The notes under the pieces were generated by a model. It saw only the letters and a list, made by a program, of their open reading frames with translations. It searched no databases and was not told where the DNA came from. From the NCBI GenBank assembly GCA_016870915.1, contig VFZY01000021.1:1-46363 (forward strand): DNA of 46,363 nt, written 5' to 3'. Numbering within the stretch: the first letter of the stretch is position 1; every line of letters starts with the position of its first letter. The translations under genes were made by a program, and so were the position numbers. Below, piece by piece: positions 1 to 8,509 of the stretch. This DNA comes from Acidobacteriota bacterium (GTDB lineage Bacteria; Acidobacteriota; Terriglobia; Bryobacterales; Bryobacteraceae).

Positions 1-1041
1 GTCGGTGAGGCGGAAGGCTCCCACCCAGCCGGAAATCCCAGCCTCGCTGACGGCGGGTCCGGCGATGATTTTGTCTTCGAAGATCACCGGCGGCATCGTG
101 AAGGCTTCTCCGATACTCGAGTTGGCGGCACGCCGGGCCCAGATCAAGCTGCCGGATTCCATGCTGAGCGCTACCAGGTAGCCGTCCACGGTTCCGCGAA
201 CCAGGTAGCCATCCTTGATGGCCACGCCCCGATTGAATTGCCAGGCTTCCTTGGCGCGGGGCACCCATTCGTGTTTCCAGATCAATTCGCAGTTGCGGGC
301 GTCGATGGCCGCCGTCGTGCGGAGTCCAGTGAGATACATGCGCCCCTGATAGACGATGGGCCCCGTTTGAAAATTGCTCTGTTCGCCGAACTGAAAGAGG
401 CAGGCCACACGCAGTTGGGCGGCGTTGGCCGGCGTGATTTGCGCCGACTGCACGAACCTCGCTCCGGAATAGTCGTGCGTGTGATACAGCCAATCGCTCT
501 TCGACGAGTAAGCGTTGTTCAGCTCCGCTTGGGATGGCCCGGCGCCCTGACGCGGAGTGGCGCTTGGCTCACCGGGGATGAAAGCGGGAGGAGTCAAGTT
601 CCGGCCCTTGGAACCGGCGGGGGGAGCTACGCTGCCCGTCGTCATCCACGGCGCGCCCTCCTTTAACTCCTCGTCACCCGGCGAGTGGCCGTTGTATTGC
701 AAGATGTAGGCAGTCACGTCGAGCGCCTGACCGGCGGGAAGAAGACCCCCGCCGGGGGGCATCCTCTGAACGTTGCGCCAAAGCCAGTAGGGCTGCCTGG
801 CCCCCCGATTCTCCAGGAACGACGCGCCCGCCAGCGGTAGCGCCACGCCGTTGGCAAGATCGGAGCCATGGCAGTTCTTGCACAGCGCCGCGTAGTGCTT
901 CTCGCCGCGTTGCGCCTGCGCCTGGCTGAATCCTCCGGTGCTCGCCGGGACAGCAGTATGCTGGGCGAGAAGCGGACTGAGCAACGCTAGACACAATCCA
1001 CACACCTTTCGGAATACCCGCCAACGAATAGCTTCCTTCAT
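1..1041 (-). CDS. Cytochrome c / PQQ-dependent quinoprotein dehydrogenase, partial (C-terminus off the left edge)
   Basis: Translating the minus strand from the ATG at 1039-1041 gives 347 residues with no stop before the window edge. Seen: a signal peptide (residues 1-26, ending LLSPLLAQ), then a single-heme c-type cytochrome domain with CKNCH at 54-58 and a probable axial Met in MPPGGG near 94. From about 190 the sequence turns into a PQQ-dehydrogenase propeller: SDWLYHTHDYSGARF followed by the ITPANAAQL motif, then blade strands such as GPIVYQGRMYL. Known: periplasmic quinoproteins of this kind oxidise alcohols or sugars and pass electrons to heme c. The heme is N-terminal here, whereas classical type II quinohemoprotein alcohol dehydrogenases carry it C-terminally. 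It starts 12 bp after the lactonase stop, so it is probably the last gene of the dipeptidase operon. The substrate cannot be told from the sequence. Confidence 0.85.
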   Translation of the reverse strand, partial: MKEAIRWRVFRKVCGLCLALLSPLLAQHTAVPASTGGFSQAQAQRGEKHYAALCKNCHGSDLANGVALPLAGASFLENRGARQPYWLWRNVQRMPPGGGLLPAGQALDVTAYILQYNGHSPGDEELKEGAPWMTTGSVAPPAGSKGRNLTPPAFIPGEPSATPRQGAGPSQAELNNAYSSKSDWLYHTHDYSGARFVQSAQITPANAAQLRVACLFQFGEQSNFQTGPIVYQGRMYLTGLRTTAAIDARNCELIWKHEWVPRAKEAWQFNRGVAIKDGYLVRGTVDGYLVALSMESGSLIWARRAANSSIGEAFTMPPVIFEDKIIAGPAVSEAGISGWVGAFRLTD

Positions 1042-1053
1042 GGCTCTCTCCCC

Positions 1054-1842
1054 TCAGTACGTGCGTGTGCCGGGCGCAAGCGTCGGCACGTGGTACACCG
1101 ATGTTCGGGCCGTGATGTAGAGGCCGTGGAATCCCTCACCCCAGGCGAGATTAGCCGGCGCTTCCGGTGTCTTGATCACACCCAGCAGGCTTCCGGCCGG
1201 GTCCATCACCTGGATGCCCTCTGCCGTCGCCAGCCACAAGGCGCCGTCTTCACTGGTCTTGATCCCATCCGCGGCAACCGCGGCCACGGTCTTCCCCGCG
1301 CCCAGCAATCCATCAGGCGCAATCGGGTACTCGCGCAGCGCCTTGCCCCGGTAGTCCGCCACGTAGAGCCGCTGCTGGTTGGGGCTCAGCGTCACGCCGT
1401 TCGGGCCGACGCAATCCTGGGCCACCACGCGGGTCTGGCCCTGCCGCGTGATCTGATAGACGCGGCCCTTCGGCAGGTCTGTGAAGTAGATGCTGCCGTC
1501 GATGGCATAGACCAGATCGTTCGGCCCTTCAAGGCCGCCGGCCGCAAGCACGGTAATCGTGCCGTCTTTCTCCGTTCGCGTCACACGGCCCGCCTCGCAG
1601 GTGAGCAGGCGCCCCTGGTGATCGAAGGTCAGGCCATTGGCGCGATTGCTGCTTTCGCGAAACACCGTGGCCGCCCCGCGCCGCCAATGAATGATGCGGT
1701 GGTTCGGGATGTCGCTGAACAACAGAAACCCGCGGCGGCTGAACACAGGCCCCTCGGTGAACCGGTAGCCATCGGCGATCTTGCGAATGGGCGCATCCTG
1801 CCGGATCAGTTTCAGGAACGATGGTTGGCGTACGTCGATCAT
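1054..1842 (-). CDS. SMP-30/gluconolactonase family lactonase
   Basis: A 262-residue six-bladed propeller of the SMP-30/gluconolactonase/LRE family, which hydrolyses sugar lactones using a divalent metal. The expected metal and active-site residues are present by motif: E30 in TEGPVF, N108 in GPNDL, N148 in GPNGV and D192 in ADGIKTSEDG. No signal peptide is visible, so the product is probably cytoplasmic, unlike its operon neighbours. The start lies 2 bp after the stop of the TAT-exported protein and the stop is 12 bp before the quinoprotein start, so the genes are surely co-transcribed. Inference: a sugar or polyol oxidised by the quinoprotein could yield a lactone that this enzyme opens. 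The exact substrate is unknown. Confidence 0.88.
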   Translation of the reverse strand: MIDVRQPSFLKLIRQDAPIRKIADGYRFTEGPVFSRRGFLLFSDIPNHRIIHWRRGAATVFRESSNRANGLTFDHQGRLLTCEAGRVTRTEKDGTITVLAAGGLEGPNDLVYAIDGSIYFTDLPKGRVYQITRQGQTRVVAQDCVGPNGVTLSPNQQRLYVADYRGKALREYPIAPDGLLGAGKTVAAVAADGIKTSEDGALWLATAEGIQVMDPAGSLLGVIKTPEAPANLAWGEGFHGLYITARTSVYHVPTLAPGTRTY

Positions 1843-1844
1843 CG

Positions 1845-3068
1845 CTAGGACCCTTCCCCCGGCGCGAAGTAGCTCTTCACCGGCGCCTTGTAGGCGATCT
1901 TCAAATCGGGGGTCTCAATCTTCTTGCCGCCCCGATGGCCGCTCTCCATCAGGAATGAGAGCGCGCCCGTCGTCAGCAGCGTTCGCTCCACCGCGTACGG
2001 CCGCGAGCCGGTGGCGATCATCTGCGTGATGCCGTGCACCAGCATGCTGAAGTTGTTCGAGTTCTCAATGGGGATGTAGCAGAGCGCCGCTTCGGGCTCA
2101 GGCTTTCCGCGCGTGCGTGCGGCAACCAGGTACTCGCTCACCTTGCCGCCCAGGGCAAGTGCGGCTGCCCGGAACCCGTCGCGGTACTCGATCAGACACA
2201 GCACCGGCTCCTTCACATCCTCCGGCTTGCCCGGTTCCACCTGCCGCCCCCGCGCCAGCGCGGCGTCCAGCAGCGAACGGTCCCACAGCTTCTCGGAGGC
2301 CGCGCGCCACACCTCGGCGCCCTTCAGCAACTGCACCGAACGCACGCCTGTCTCGCCGCCCCTGCGCCGCTCGGCAATGGCCTGCATCGCCTCCAGAATG
2401 TGGAACAGTCCGCCGTCGGCCACCCAGCCGCCGCCCACGCCCAGAACGCTCTCGAAGGCGCTGTCCGGCGGCGGGTCAAAGCTCGGCCGGCGGAATGTCA
2501 CCGAAACCGAGGAGCCGGCCATCAGCGGAAACTTCAGCTTGCGCGACCAGTCGTACATCCGACGCGCCTTGGCCCAGTCATAGGAGAGATGCTTGTCCAC
2601 GAACACCGGGCATGAACGGCCCGAGGCTTCAAACACCTTCACCACCTGTTCGAAGTACTCAAACCGCGGATACAGTTGCTGGTTCTTCTCGTTGTGGGGA
2701 TAGTTTCCGTGTTCGCACACCAGGATCACGCCGTCCACGCTCAGCTTCCCGGCGCCGCCAACAGTCACCGCCTCGGCAATCGACTTCGCCACCGGCACGC
2801 GGTACGCCGAGGCCAGGCGGTTCCCAATGTCGGCCGGATGAATCTGGTCCATCCAGAGCGAGGCAACCTCGAACGGAGGCTCATGGTACTTCTCGCCGAT
2901 CCAGTAGCCTTCGAGAAACCTCGTGATGAAGTTGTCGGAGTGCGAACGCACATGGTACGTGCTCGACAGGCAGGCGATCTTCTTGCGAGCCGTCTGCGCC
3001 GTCGCCACTGGCGTGGCGGCCGCGGCGGCCAGAAAGTCGCGGCGGCGGATTGAGTTCCAGGTTGTCAT
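1845..3068 (-). CDS. TAT-exported conserved protein of unknown function
   Basis: A 407-residue protein with a clear twin-arginine signal (SIRRRDFLAAAAATPVATAQ), so it is probably folded in the cytoplasm and exported. The mature part looks like a globular alpha/beta protein, with motifs such as VDGVILVCEHGNYP, PVFVDKHLSYDW and PLMAGSSVSVTFRRP. I recognise the general type as a conserved secreted hypothetical, but I cannot assign a reaction. Its start overlaps the dipeptidase stop by 4 bp (ATGA at 3065-3068) and its stop is 2 bp before the lactonase start, so translation is probably coupled. The context suggests a role with the dipeptidase or quinoprotein, for example a periplasmic oxidoreductase-like or binding protein. 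That is inference only. Confidence 0.75.
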   Translation of the reverse strand: MTTWNSIRRRDFLAAAAATPVATAQTARKKIACLSSTYHVRSHSDNFITRFLEGYWIGEKYHEPPFEVASLWMDQIHPADIGNRLASAYRVPVAKSIAEAVTVGGAGKLSVDGVILVCEHGNYPHNEKNQQLYPRFEYFEQVVKVFEASGRSCPVFVDKHLSYDWAKARRMYDWSRKLKFPLMAGSSVSVTFRRPSFDPPPDSAFESVLGVGGGWVADGGLFHILEAMQAIAERRRGGETGVRSVQLLKGAEVWRAASEKLWDRSLLDAALARGRQVEPGKPEDVKEPVLCLIEYRDGFRAAALALGGKVSEYLVAARTRGKPEPEAALCYIPIENSNNFSMLVHGITQMIATGSRPYAVERTLLTTGALSFLMESGHRGGKKIETPDLKIAYKAPVKSYFAPGEGS

Positions 3069-4249
3069 CGTGCGGCCACCTCCTCGTTGGCCTTCATCAC
3101 TCGGATGAGGTTCAGTCCCATGATCTTGCGGATGTCCGCATCGGAGTATCCCTTCTCCGCCAGCGCCCGCACCAGCGCCGGATACTTCGAGACATCCTCC
3201 ATGCCCACCGGCACCATGCCGGAGACGCCGTCGAAGTCGGAGCCCAGACCAACATGGTCGGCGCCCACCAGCCGGGCTACATGGTCGATGTGATCCTCAA
3301 GCCGTGCCAGCGGAACCTTGGGCATCTTCTCAAAGTACTTCTTCTGAACGCCCCGGATCAGTTCCCAGCGCGAGGGGTCCTTGGGCCGCGTTTCGAGGAT
3401 GGTCTTGATCTCCCGGTCGCGCGCCTCGCGGTTCCGGATGTAGACGTCGTAGGCAGCCTCGTCAAGATAGCCCGCGTGGAAGTTGATGCACATGACACCA
3501 CCCTTGGAGGCAATGGCCCGGATGATCTCATCGGGCATGTTGCGAGGAATGGGCGCGATAGCCTTCACCGAGGAGTGCGAAGCGATTACCGGCGCGCGGC
3601 TGGCCGCCACCGTGTCGAGAACGGCCTTGTCGGAGATATGCGAGACGTCGGGAATCATGCCCAGGCGGTTCATCTCGCCGATGAGTTCGCGTCCCGCTTC
3701 GGAGAGGCCGCCGTGGCGGGGCGTGTCCGTCATCGAATCCGCATAGATGCTGTTGCGGAAATGGGCCAGCGTGATGTACCGGATGCCCAGCCGCGCAAAC
3801 TGGCGCAGCACAGGAAGGCTGTCATGGAACAGGTGGCCCCCTTCCAGGCTGGCAAGCGCCGCGATGCGCCCCGCCTTGTGGATCCGCAGGACGTCCGCCG
3901 AGGTGCGGGCAAATTCGACATCGCGCGGAACGCGCTTCAGTTCCTCATGCAGGGCGTCCAGCACCTCCATCGAACGTGGCATCCACTGCGCCTGGGGATA
4001 ATCCTGAGGCTGCGCGAACACGCCAAAGAACACCGCCCCCATGCGCCCCTTGCGCATGCGCGGCAGGTCGAGCTCATAGTAGCCGTGCTCGTCCGCCAGA
4101 CGGTAGCCTTCGTCAAGGAAGTAGCGGGGCGTGTCGATGTGGGCATCGAAGATGAGGATGTCGCGAAGCAGCCGTTCGACGCGGGCATCCAGGGCCCCCG
4201 GAGCTTGCGCCGCGAGTGCCAGCGGGAAAAGGCAAAGCAGTCTGTGCAT
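3065..4249 (-). CDS. Membrane dipeptidase (peptidase family M19), secreted
   Basis: A 394-residue renal-dipeptidase family zinc peptidase. Known: M19 enzymes cleave dipeptides, including those with a C-terminal D-residue, using a binuclear zinc site. Seen: a signal peptide (MHRLLCLFPLALAAQ), the HxD pair H37/D39 (FDAHIDT), bridging E136 (SLEGGH), H204 (DVSH), H225 (ASHSS) and a C-terminal GSDFDG motif, so the metal site looks intact. The reading frame stays open far upstream through the antisense of the collagen-like gene. The ATG at 4249 is chosen because it begins the signal peptide and the family homology. It is the first gene of a four-gene operon. A possible -10 (TACCAT) ends 8 nt before the start. 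Confidence 0.92.
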   Translation of the reverse strand: MHRLLCLFPLALAAQAPGALDARVERLLRDILIFDAHIDTPRYFLDEGYRLADEHGYYELDLPRMRKGRMGAVFFGVFAQPQDYPQAQWMPRSMEVLDALHEELKRVPRDVEFARTSADVLRIHKAGRIAALASLEGGHLFHDSLPVLRQFARLGIRYITLAHFRNSIYADSMTDTPRHGGLSEAGRELIGEMNRLGMIPDVSHISDKAVLDTVAASRAPVIASHSSVKAIAPIPRNMPDEIIRAIASKGGVMCINFHAGYLDEAAYDVYIRNREARDREIKTILETRPKDPSRWELIRGVQKKYFEKMPKVPLARLEDHIDHVARLVGADHVGLGSDFDGVSGMVPVGMEDVSKYPALVRALAEKGYSDADIRKIMGLNLIRVMKANEEVAAR

Positions 4250-4257
4250 TGACCGCG

Positions 4258-4263
4258 ATGGTA
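4258..4263 (-). promoter_or_regulatory. Possible -10 element of the dipeptidase operon, leaderless type
   Basis: On the minus strand the hexamer TACCAT (4 of 6 matches to TATAAT) is followed by exactly 8 nt and then the ATG at 4249. There is no Shine-Dalgarno sequence before this start. The same layout occurs at several other first genes in the window. Weak on its own and supported by the pattern. Confidence 0.3.
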
Positions 4264-4310
4264 TCAAGATACGCGAGGTAACGGGGGATAGATGATACGC
4301 TATGTAGACT

Positions 4311-5869
4311 ATGGAAGCTTCCATGCTCGGAAGGTGCCTGCTACGGCTGGCTCTGTTGCTTCCCCCCGGAATCGCCTGCGCACAGGAGCCCCCCGTTCCC
4401 CCGGCCCGAAGGATTGCCTTGCAGTACTCGGTGTCGCCCAATCTCTTGCCGCTGGGCGGTACGCCCCGTGTCTTCATCAGTCTCACCAACGTCAACCGTG
4501 ACTCCGACCAGCCCATACAGCCCGGCGACACGTTCACCATGGCATTCGAGCTGGGTGAAGGCCGGCTGCTGAGCCTGCCCGCAACCGTGGCAGTCCACTC
4601 CGGGTCGCTTGACCCGACGCTGTTCAGTTCAACGTCACGCGGGGCGAGAGCGCGAACCAGATCCTGGTGCGATACGACGGGCCGCCGCAGGCCTTCGCCT
4701 ACGGCGACAGCATCAACCTGGTGGCCCAGGTGGCATCTCGAACCACGGTGAACACCAGTTCGGTGTTCTTCCGTCCGCCGAACACGGAACGGTATGTGGA
4801 GCCCCTTGCCAACTTCGTCAAGCTGGCCACGGTGGACTTCGCCACGGGCCCGGCGGGGCCGCAGGGTCCGCCCGGGCAGGAGGGCCTGCCTGGACCGGCG
4901 GGTCCCTCGGGCCCCCAAGGTCCACAGGGCCTCGAGGGCCTGCGCTGGCGAGGGAACTTCTCGGTAGGCGTCACCTATGGCCGCGGCGACGTGATCCAGT
5001 TGAACGGCGGCGGCTTCGTCTGCGCGTCCGAAGCCTGCGTCGTGCCCCCGGCAACACCGGGCGATACCAGTTGGAATCAGTTGGTGCAGGGTGGCACCGG
5101 TCCGCAAGGACCGCCGGGACTCACCGGGGCCGCGGGTGCAGCGGGACCGCCAGGACCTGCCGGCATCCCGGGTCCGCCCGGAGCCACAGGAACCACGAGA
5201 CCAGCAGGACCCCAAGGGCCGCCCGGAGCTATAGGAACAACGGGACCGGCCGGACCCCAAGGGCCGCCCGGAGCCATAGGAGTAACCGGACCGGCCGGAC
5301 CCCAGGGGCCGCCCGGAGCTACGGGAACAACGGGACCGGCAGGACCCCAAGGGCCGCCCGGTGCCACAGGAACAACCGGACCAGCCGGACCCCAAGGGCC
5401 GCCCGGAGCCACGGGAACAACCGGACCAGCCGGACCCCAAGGGCCGCCCGGAGCCATAGGACCCGCCGGACCTACGGGAGCTACAGGACTGCCCGGGCCC
5501 GTCGGGCCCCAGGGCATCCCGGGCCCCGTGATCGGGGTATTTCCCATCGACACCACCATCCGTCAGAATGGCAGCGTCATCGCGGACAGTTCGACTGCGA
5601 TGGTCTTCTACTACGACAACGTCACATCGGCCGGCGGCACACTGAATCTGCCGACATGCAACTCGCCCGCCGCCGCGGGGCGGCGCATCACGGTGTTCGC
5701 CGTGAACATGCAGTTGGGCGCACTGCCTCCCAACCGGTTCGTGCTGGCGGCCAAGCCAGGCGAGTTGATCCACCGCAACGGGTTCGCACCGGCAGGGGTG
5801 ATAACGGGACTGTCGAGTTTCGTGGAAGTCATCTGCAACGGCACCGGCGTCTGGTCCACGTTGCGCTAG
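4311..5869 (+). CDS. Collagen-like secreted protein, interrupted by a frameshift near 4624
   Basis: The gene reads in one frame from ATG 4311 (or 4323) to about 4625, then continues one frame over from about 4613 to the stop at 5869. The joined protein is about 519 residues. Seen: a signal peptide ([16 protein letters not shown]), an N-terminal beta-rich domain (about 90 residues), a short Gly-X-Y block, a module resembling carbohydrate-binding modules of the 5/12 type ([20 protein letters not shown]), a long Gly-Pro-rich triple-helix block at about 5095-5530 and a C-terminal domain ([13 protein letters not shown]...) that may trimerise. Inserting one C in TTC-AG at 4623-4627 restores a natural protein ([14 protein letters not shown]), so the break is either a sequencing error or a recent mutation. 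Known: bacterial collagen-like proteins are cell-surface or extracellular. Its stop overlaps the convergent comM by 4 bp. Confidence 0.8.
5198..5467 (+). repeat. 45-bp tandem repeat encoding collagen Gly-X-Y units (6 copies)
   Basis: Six consecutive 45-bp units encode [11 protein letters not shown](I/T)G followed by TT, VT or PA. Units 3-5 are identical in protein sequence and differ only at a few synonymous bases. In the first unit the leading Gly codon GGA reads AGA (5198-5200), so an Arg interrupts the Gly-X-Y register. Such repeats expand and contract by slippage, so copy number may vary between strains. Confidence 0.9.
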
Positions 5870-7386
5870 CTCCAGTAGGAACGGTCGAGGCTGCGGTACT
5901 GAACTGCTTCGGCGATATGGCGCGCCTGGACCGCGGGCGCCGCGGCGAGGTCGGCGATGGTGCGGGCTACCTTCAGGATGCGGTCATGGGCCCGGGCCGA
6001 GAGGCCCATCTTGCGGACGGCCATTTCGAGGGTTCGCTCACCGGCATCCTCGAGGGCGCACAGATCGCGGAGGTGGTGGCTGGGGATGCCGGCGTTGGTG
6101 AAGCCGCGGGCGGCCTGGATGGCGCGGGCGGCCTGGACCCGTTCCGACATCTCGGCGGAGGAGGCTCCGGATTCGCGGCCTCGCAGTTCCTTGTAGGCAA
6201 CGGCGGGGACTTCGACGTGGAGATCGATGCGGTCGAGCAGGGGGCCGGAGATCTTGCCAAGGTAGCGCTGGATGATGGCGCCGGTGCAGCGGCACTCGCG
6301 GGTGGTATCGCCGAAGAAGCCGCAGGGGCAGGGGTTCATGGCCGCCACCAGCATGATGCGGGCCGGGAAGGTGAGGGTCATGTTGGCCCGGGCGAGGCTG
6401 ACCGAGCCTTCCTCCAGCGGTTGGCGCAGGAGTTCCAGCACGTTGCGGGCGAACTCCGGAAGCTCATCCAGGAACAGCACCCCGTTGTGGGCCAGGCTGA
6501 CTTCGCCGGGGCGGGCCATGCCGGCGCCGCCGCCGATGAGGCCGGCATCTGAGACCGTGTGGTGGGGCGAGCGGAAGGGGCGGCGGGTGAGCAGACCGGC
6601 ACCCTCCGGCAGCACGCCGGCCACGCTGTGGACCTGGGTGGTCTCGACCGCCTCCTCGAAGCCGAGCGGGGGCAGGATCCCGGCCAGCCGGCGGGCCAGC
6701 ATGGTCTTGCCGGAGCCGGGCGGGCCGACCATCAGGACGTTGTGGGAGCCGGCGGCGGCCACCTCCAGGGCGCGCTTGGCGGTCTGCTGGCCGCGGACGT
6801 CGGCGAAGTCCGGGATGTCGCCGGGCTGGCTGGACGTGGCCGGGCGGGCGGCCGAGGCGGGGGCCAGCGACCCAGGCCGGTTGAAGAGGCCGACCACCTC
6901 CCCGAGGTGGCGGACTCCGTAGACCTTGATGCCGTCGACGACCGCCGCCTCGAGGGCGTTCTCGCTGGGCACGATCAGGTTTGGAATCCCTTGTTTACGG
7001 GCACACACGGCGATGGAGAGGGCGCCGCGGACGGCGCGCACGGCGCCGTCGAGCGAGAGCTCACCCACCACCAGGAAGTGGTCACTGTAGGTGACCGTTC
7101 CCATGGCGCCCAGGATGCCCAGGGCCATGGGCAGGTCGAAGCCCGCACCCTCTTTCCGGACGTTGGCCGGGGCGAGGTTGATGGTGACCGACTTGGATGG
7201 ATAAACGAACCCGGAGTTCGACAGGGCGGACTTGATTCGCTCCCGGCTTTCGCGGATGGCCGTATCGGGCATGCCGACGGTGACGAAGTCGCGATTGCTG
7301 CCACCGGGGTACATGTCAACCTCGACGTCGATGAGGTGAGCGTCGATGCCGTAGACCGCGGCGCTACGGGTGCGAAACAGGGCCAT
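5866..7386 (-). CDS. comM: YifB/ComM family Mg-chelatase-like AAA+ ATPase
   Basis: A 506-residue protein of full family length. Known: ComM is a hexameric helicase that drives branch migration during natural transformation, and orthologues are widespread. Seen: an N-terminal Lon-like/ChlI domain (residues 1-170, with [19 protein letters not shown] and [12 protein letters not shown]), a linker, Walker A GPPGSGKT at 221-228, Walker [11 protein letters not shown] at 303-312, the NPCPCG motif at 351-356 with CRCTGA soon after (possible zinc-binding cysteines), and the C-terminal Mg-chelatase helical domain. It lies 48 bp downstream of the NHL gene on the same strand, so it may be read through from that operon. 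Presence of comM suggests, but does not prove, DNA uptake ability. Confidence 0.95.
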   Translation of the reverse strand: MALFRTRSAAVYGIDAHLIDVEVDMYPGGSNRDFVTVGMPDTAIRESRERIKSALSNSGFVYPSKSVTINLAPANVRKEGAGFDLPMALGILGAMGTVTYSDHFLVVGELSLDGAVRAVRGALSIAVCARKQGIPNLIVPSENALEAAVVDGIKVYGVRHLGEVVGLFNRPGSLAPASAARPATSSQPGDIPDFADVRGQQTAKRALEVAAAGSHNVLMVGPPGSGKTMLARRLAGILPPLGFEEAVETTQVHSVAGVLPEGAGLLTRRPFRSPHHTVSDAGLIGGGAGMARPGEVSLAHNGVLFLDELPEFARNVLELLRQPLEEGSVSLARANMTLTFPARIMLVAAMNPCPCGFFGDTTRECRCTGAIIQRYLGKISGPLLDRIDLHVEVPAVAYKELRGRESGASSAEMSERVQAARAIQAARGFTNAGIPSHHLRDLCALEDAGERTLEMAVRKMGLSARAHDRILKVARTIADLAAAPAVQARHIAEAVQYRSLDRSYWS

Positions 7387-7434
7387 GAAAGTTAGTGGCC
7401 CTGGAGCGTGGAAGTTCTCCTGGTTTCTCCGTTG

Positions 7435-8508
7435 TTACTTCCTCCCGGGCCTTAGAATGCGGATGCGGTGGGCTTCGCTGTCACCCACGTAGAGCACACC
7501 GGCGCGGTCGATGAAGACGCCGTGGGGGCGGTTCATGCGGCAGGCGAGGGGGTCGCCGTCGGGCCCGTCGCCACGCTCGCCGGTGCCGGCGACGGTGGCG
7601 ATGGTCTTCTTCTTCAGGTCGATGCGGCGGACGGTGTGGCTTTCGGTGTCGGCGATGTAGACGCCGCCGTCGGGGGACCAGGCGATGCCTTTGGGCCCGG
7701 AGAGGCTGGCCTGGAGGGCGTCGCCATTGCGGAGGCCCTTCTCGCCGGTGCCCGCGATGTGGTGAATGGTCCTGGTGGCCCAGTTGATGCGGTAGACCTT
7801 GTTGCCTTCGCGGAGGGCGAGGTAGAGGTTGCCCGAGGGATCGACATCGAGGGCGCGCGGGCCATCGAGCGGGGTGCCGGCGAGTTTGGCTCCGTCGGGG
7901 GTTGGCTTGCGGTCGCCGGTGCCGGCCCAGGTGGAGATGGCGCCGGACTTGAGATCGACGCGGCGGATGCGGTGGTTGCCGATATCGCAGACCAGCAGCG
8001 AGCCATCGGGCGCGAAGACGATGGAGTGAGGCTGGCGGAACTGGGCCTGGACAGCGGGTCCGCCATCGCCCGAAAAGCCGGGCTTGCCGGTGCCGGCGAC
8101 GGTGGTGATGACGCGGGTTCGCGCATCGACGCGGCGGATGAGATGGTTGAGCATCTCGACGAAGAACATGTTGCCGGCCTTATCGAAGCGGATCTCGTAG
8201 GGTTCATTGAGGTCGGCCGAGGTGGCAGGGCCGCCGTCGCCGGAATAGCCTTTGCGGCCGGTGCCGGCGACCGTGGTGATGACACGGGTCTTCATGTCGA
8301 TGCGACGGATGACGTGGTTGCCGATTTCGCAGACGTAGAGGGCGCCATCGGGGCCGGTGACCAGGCCATACGGGTTGTTGATGGCGGCGGCGGCCGCCAT
8401 GCCGTTATCTCCCGAGTAGCCGGGCTTGCCGTTGCCGGTGATGGTGACGAGGGGACTCGCCGCGAGGGCCGCGGCCGCGGTGGCGAGGAGCAAAGTGGCT
8501 GCGCGCAT
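7435..8508 (-). CDS. Secreted NHL-repeat beta-propeller protein
   Basis: A 357-residue protein with a signal peptide (MRAATLLLATAAAALAAS) and about six NHL repeats. The repeats alternate TVAGTG(K/R)xGxSGDGGPA loops with GPDGALYVCEIGNHVIRRID-type strands. Known: NHL propellers mostly act as binding scaffolds, and some bacterial members are lyases or lactonases. No catalytic residues can be assigned here. It starts 1 bp after the cupin stop, so translation is probably coupled and the two products may act on the same material. The internal repetition is visible at DNA level. Acidobacterial genomes carry many such proteins, so the substrate cannot be inferred. Confidence 0.88.
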   Translation of the reverse strand: MRAATLLLATAAAALAASPLVTITGNGKPGYSGDNGMAAAAAINNPYGLVTGPDGALYVCEIGNHVIRRIDMKTRVITTVAGTGRKGYSGDGGPATSADLNEPYEIRFDKAGNMFFVEMLNHLIRRVDARTRVITTVAGTGKPGFSGDGGPAVQAQFRQPHSIVFAPDGSLLVCDIGNHRIRRVDLKSGAISTWAGTGDRKPTPDGAKLAGTPLDGPRALDVDPSGNLYLALREGNKVYRINWATRTIHHIAGTGEKGLRNGDALQASLSGPKGIAWSPDGGVYIADTESHTVRRIDLKKKTIATVAGTGERGDGPDGDPLACRMNRPHGVFIDRAGVLYVGDSEAHRIRILRPGRK

Positions 8509-8509
8509 G

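Noticed and set aside
5198-5467. Regular 45-bp repeats considered as a CRISPR array
   Set aside because: The units are contiguous with no unique spacers and encode Gly-X-Y in frame.
4250-5773. Long minus-strand open frame extending the dipeptidase upstream to about 900 codons, rich in Gly, Ser and Arg
   Set aside because: It is the antisense of the collagen-like repeats. The dipeptidase signal peptide and homology begin at 4249.
4609-6552. Plus-strand open frame of about 640 codons spanning the collagen-like and comM genes
   Set aside because: It crosses two well-supported genes in the wrong frame and is low-complexity. A GC-rich shadow.
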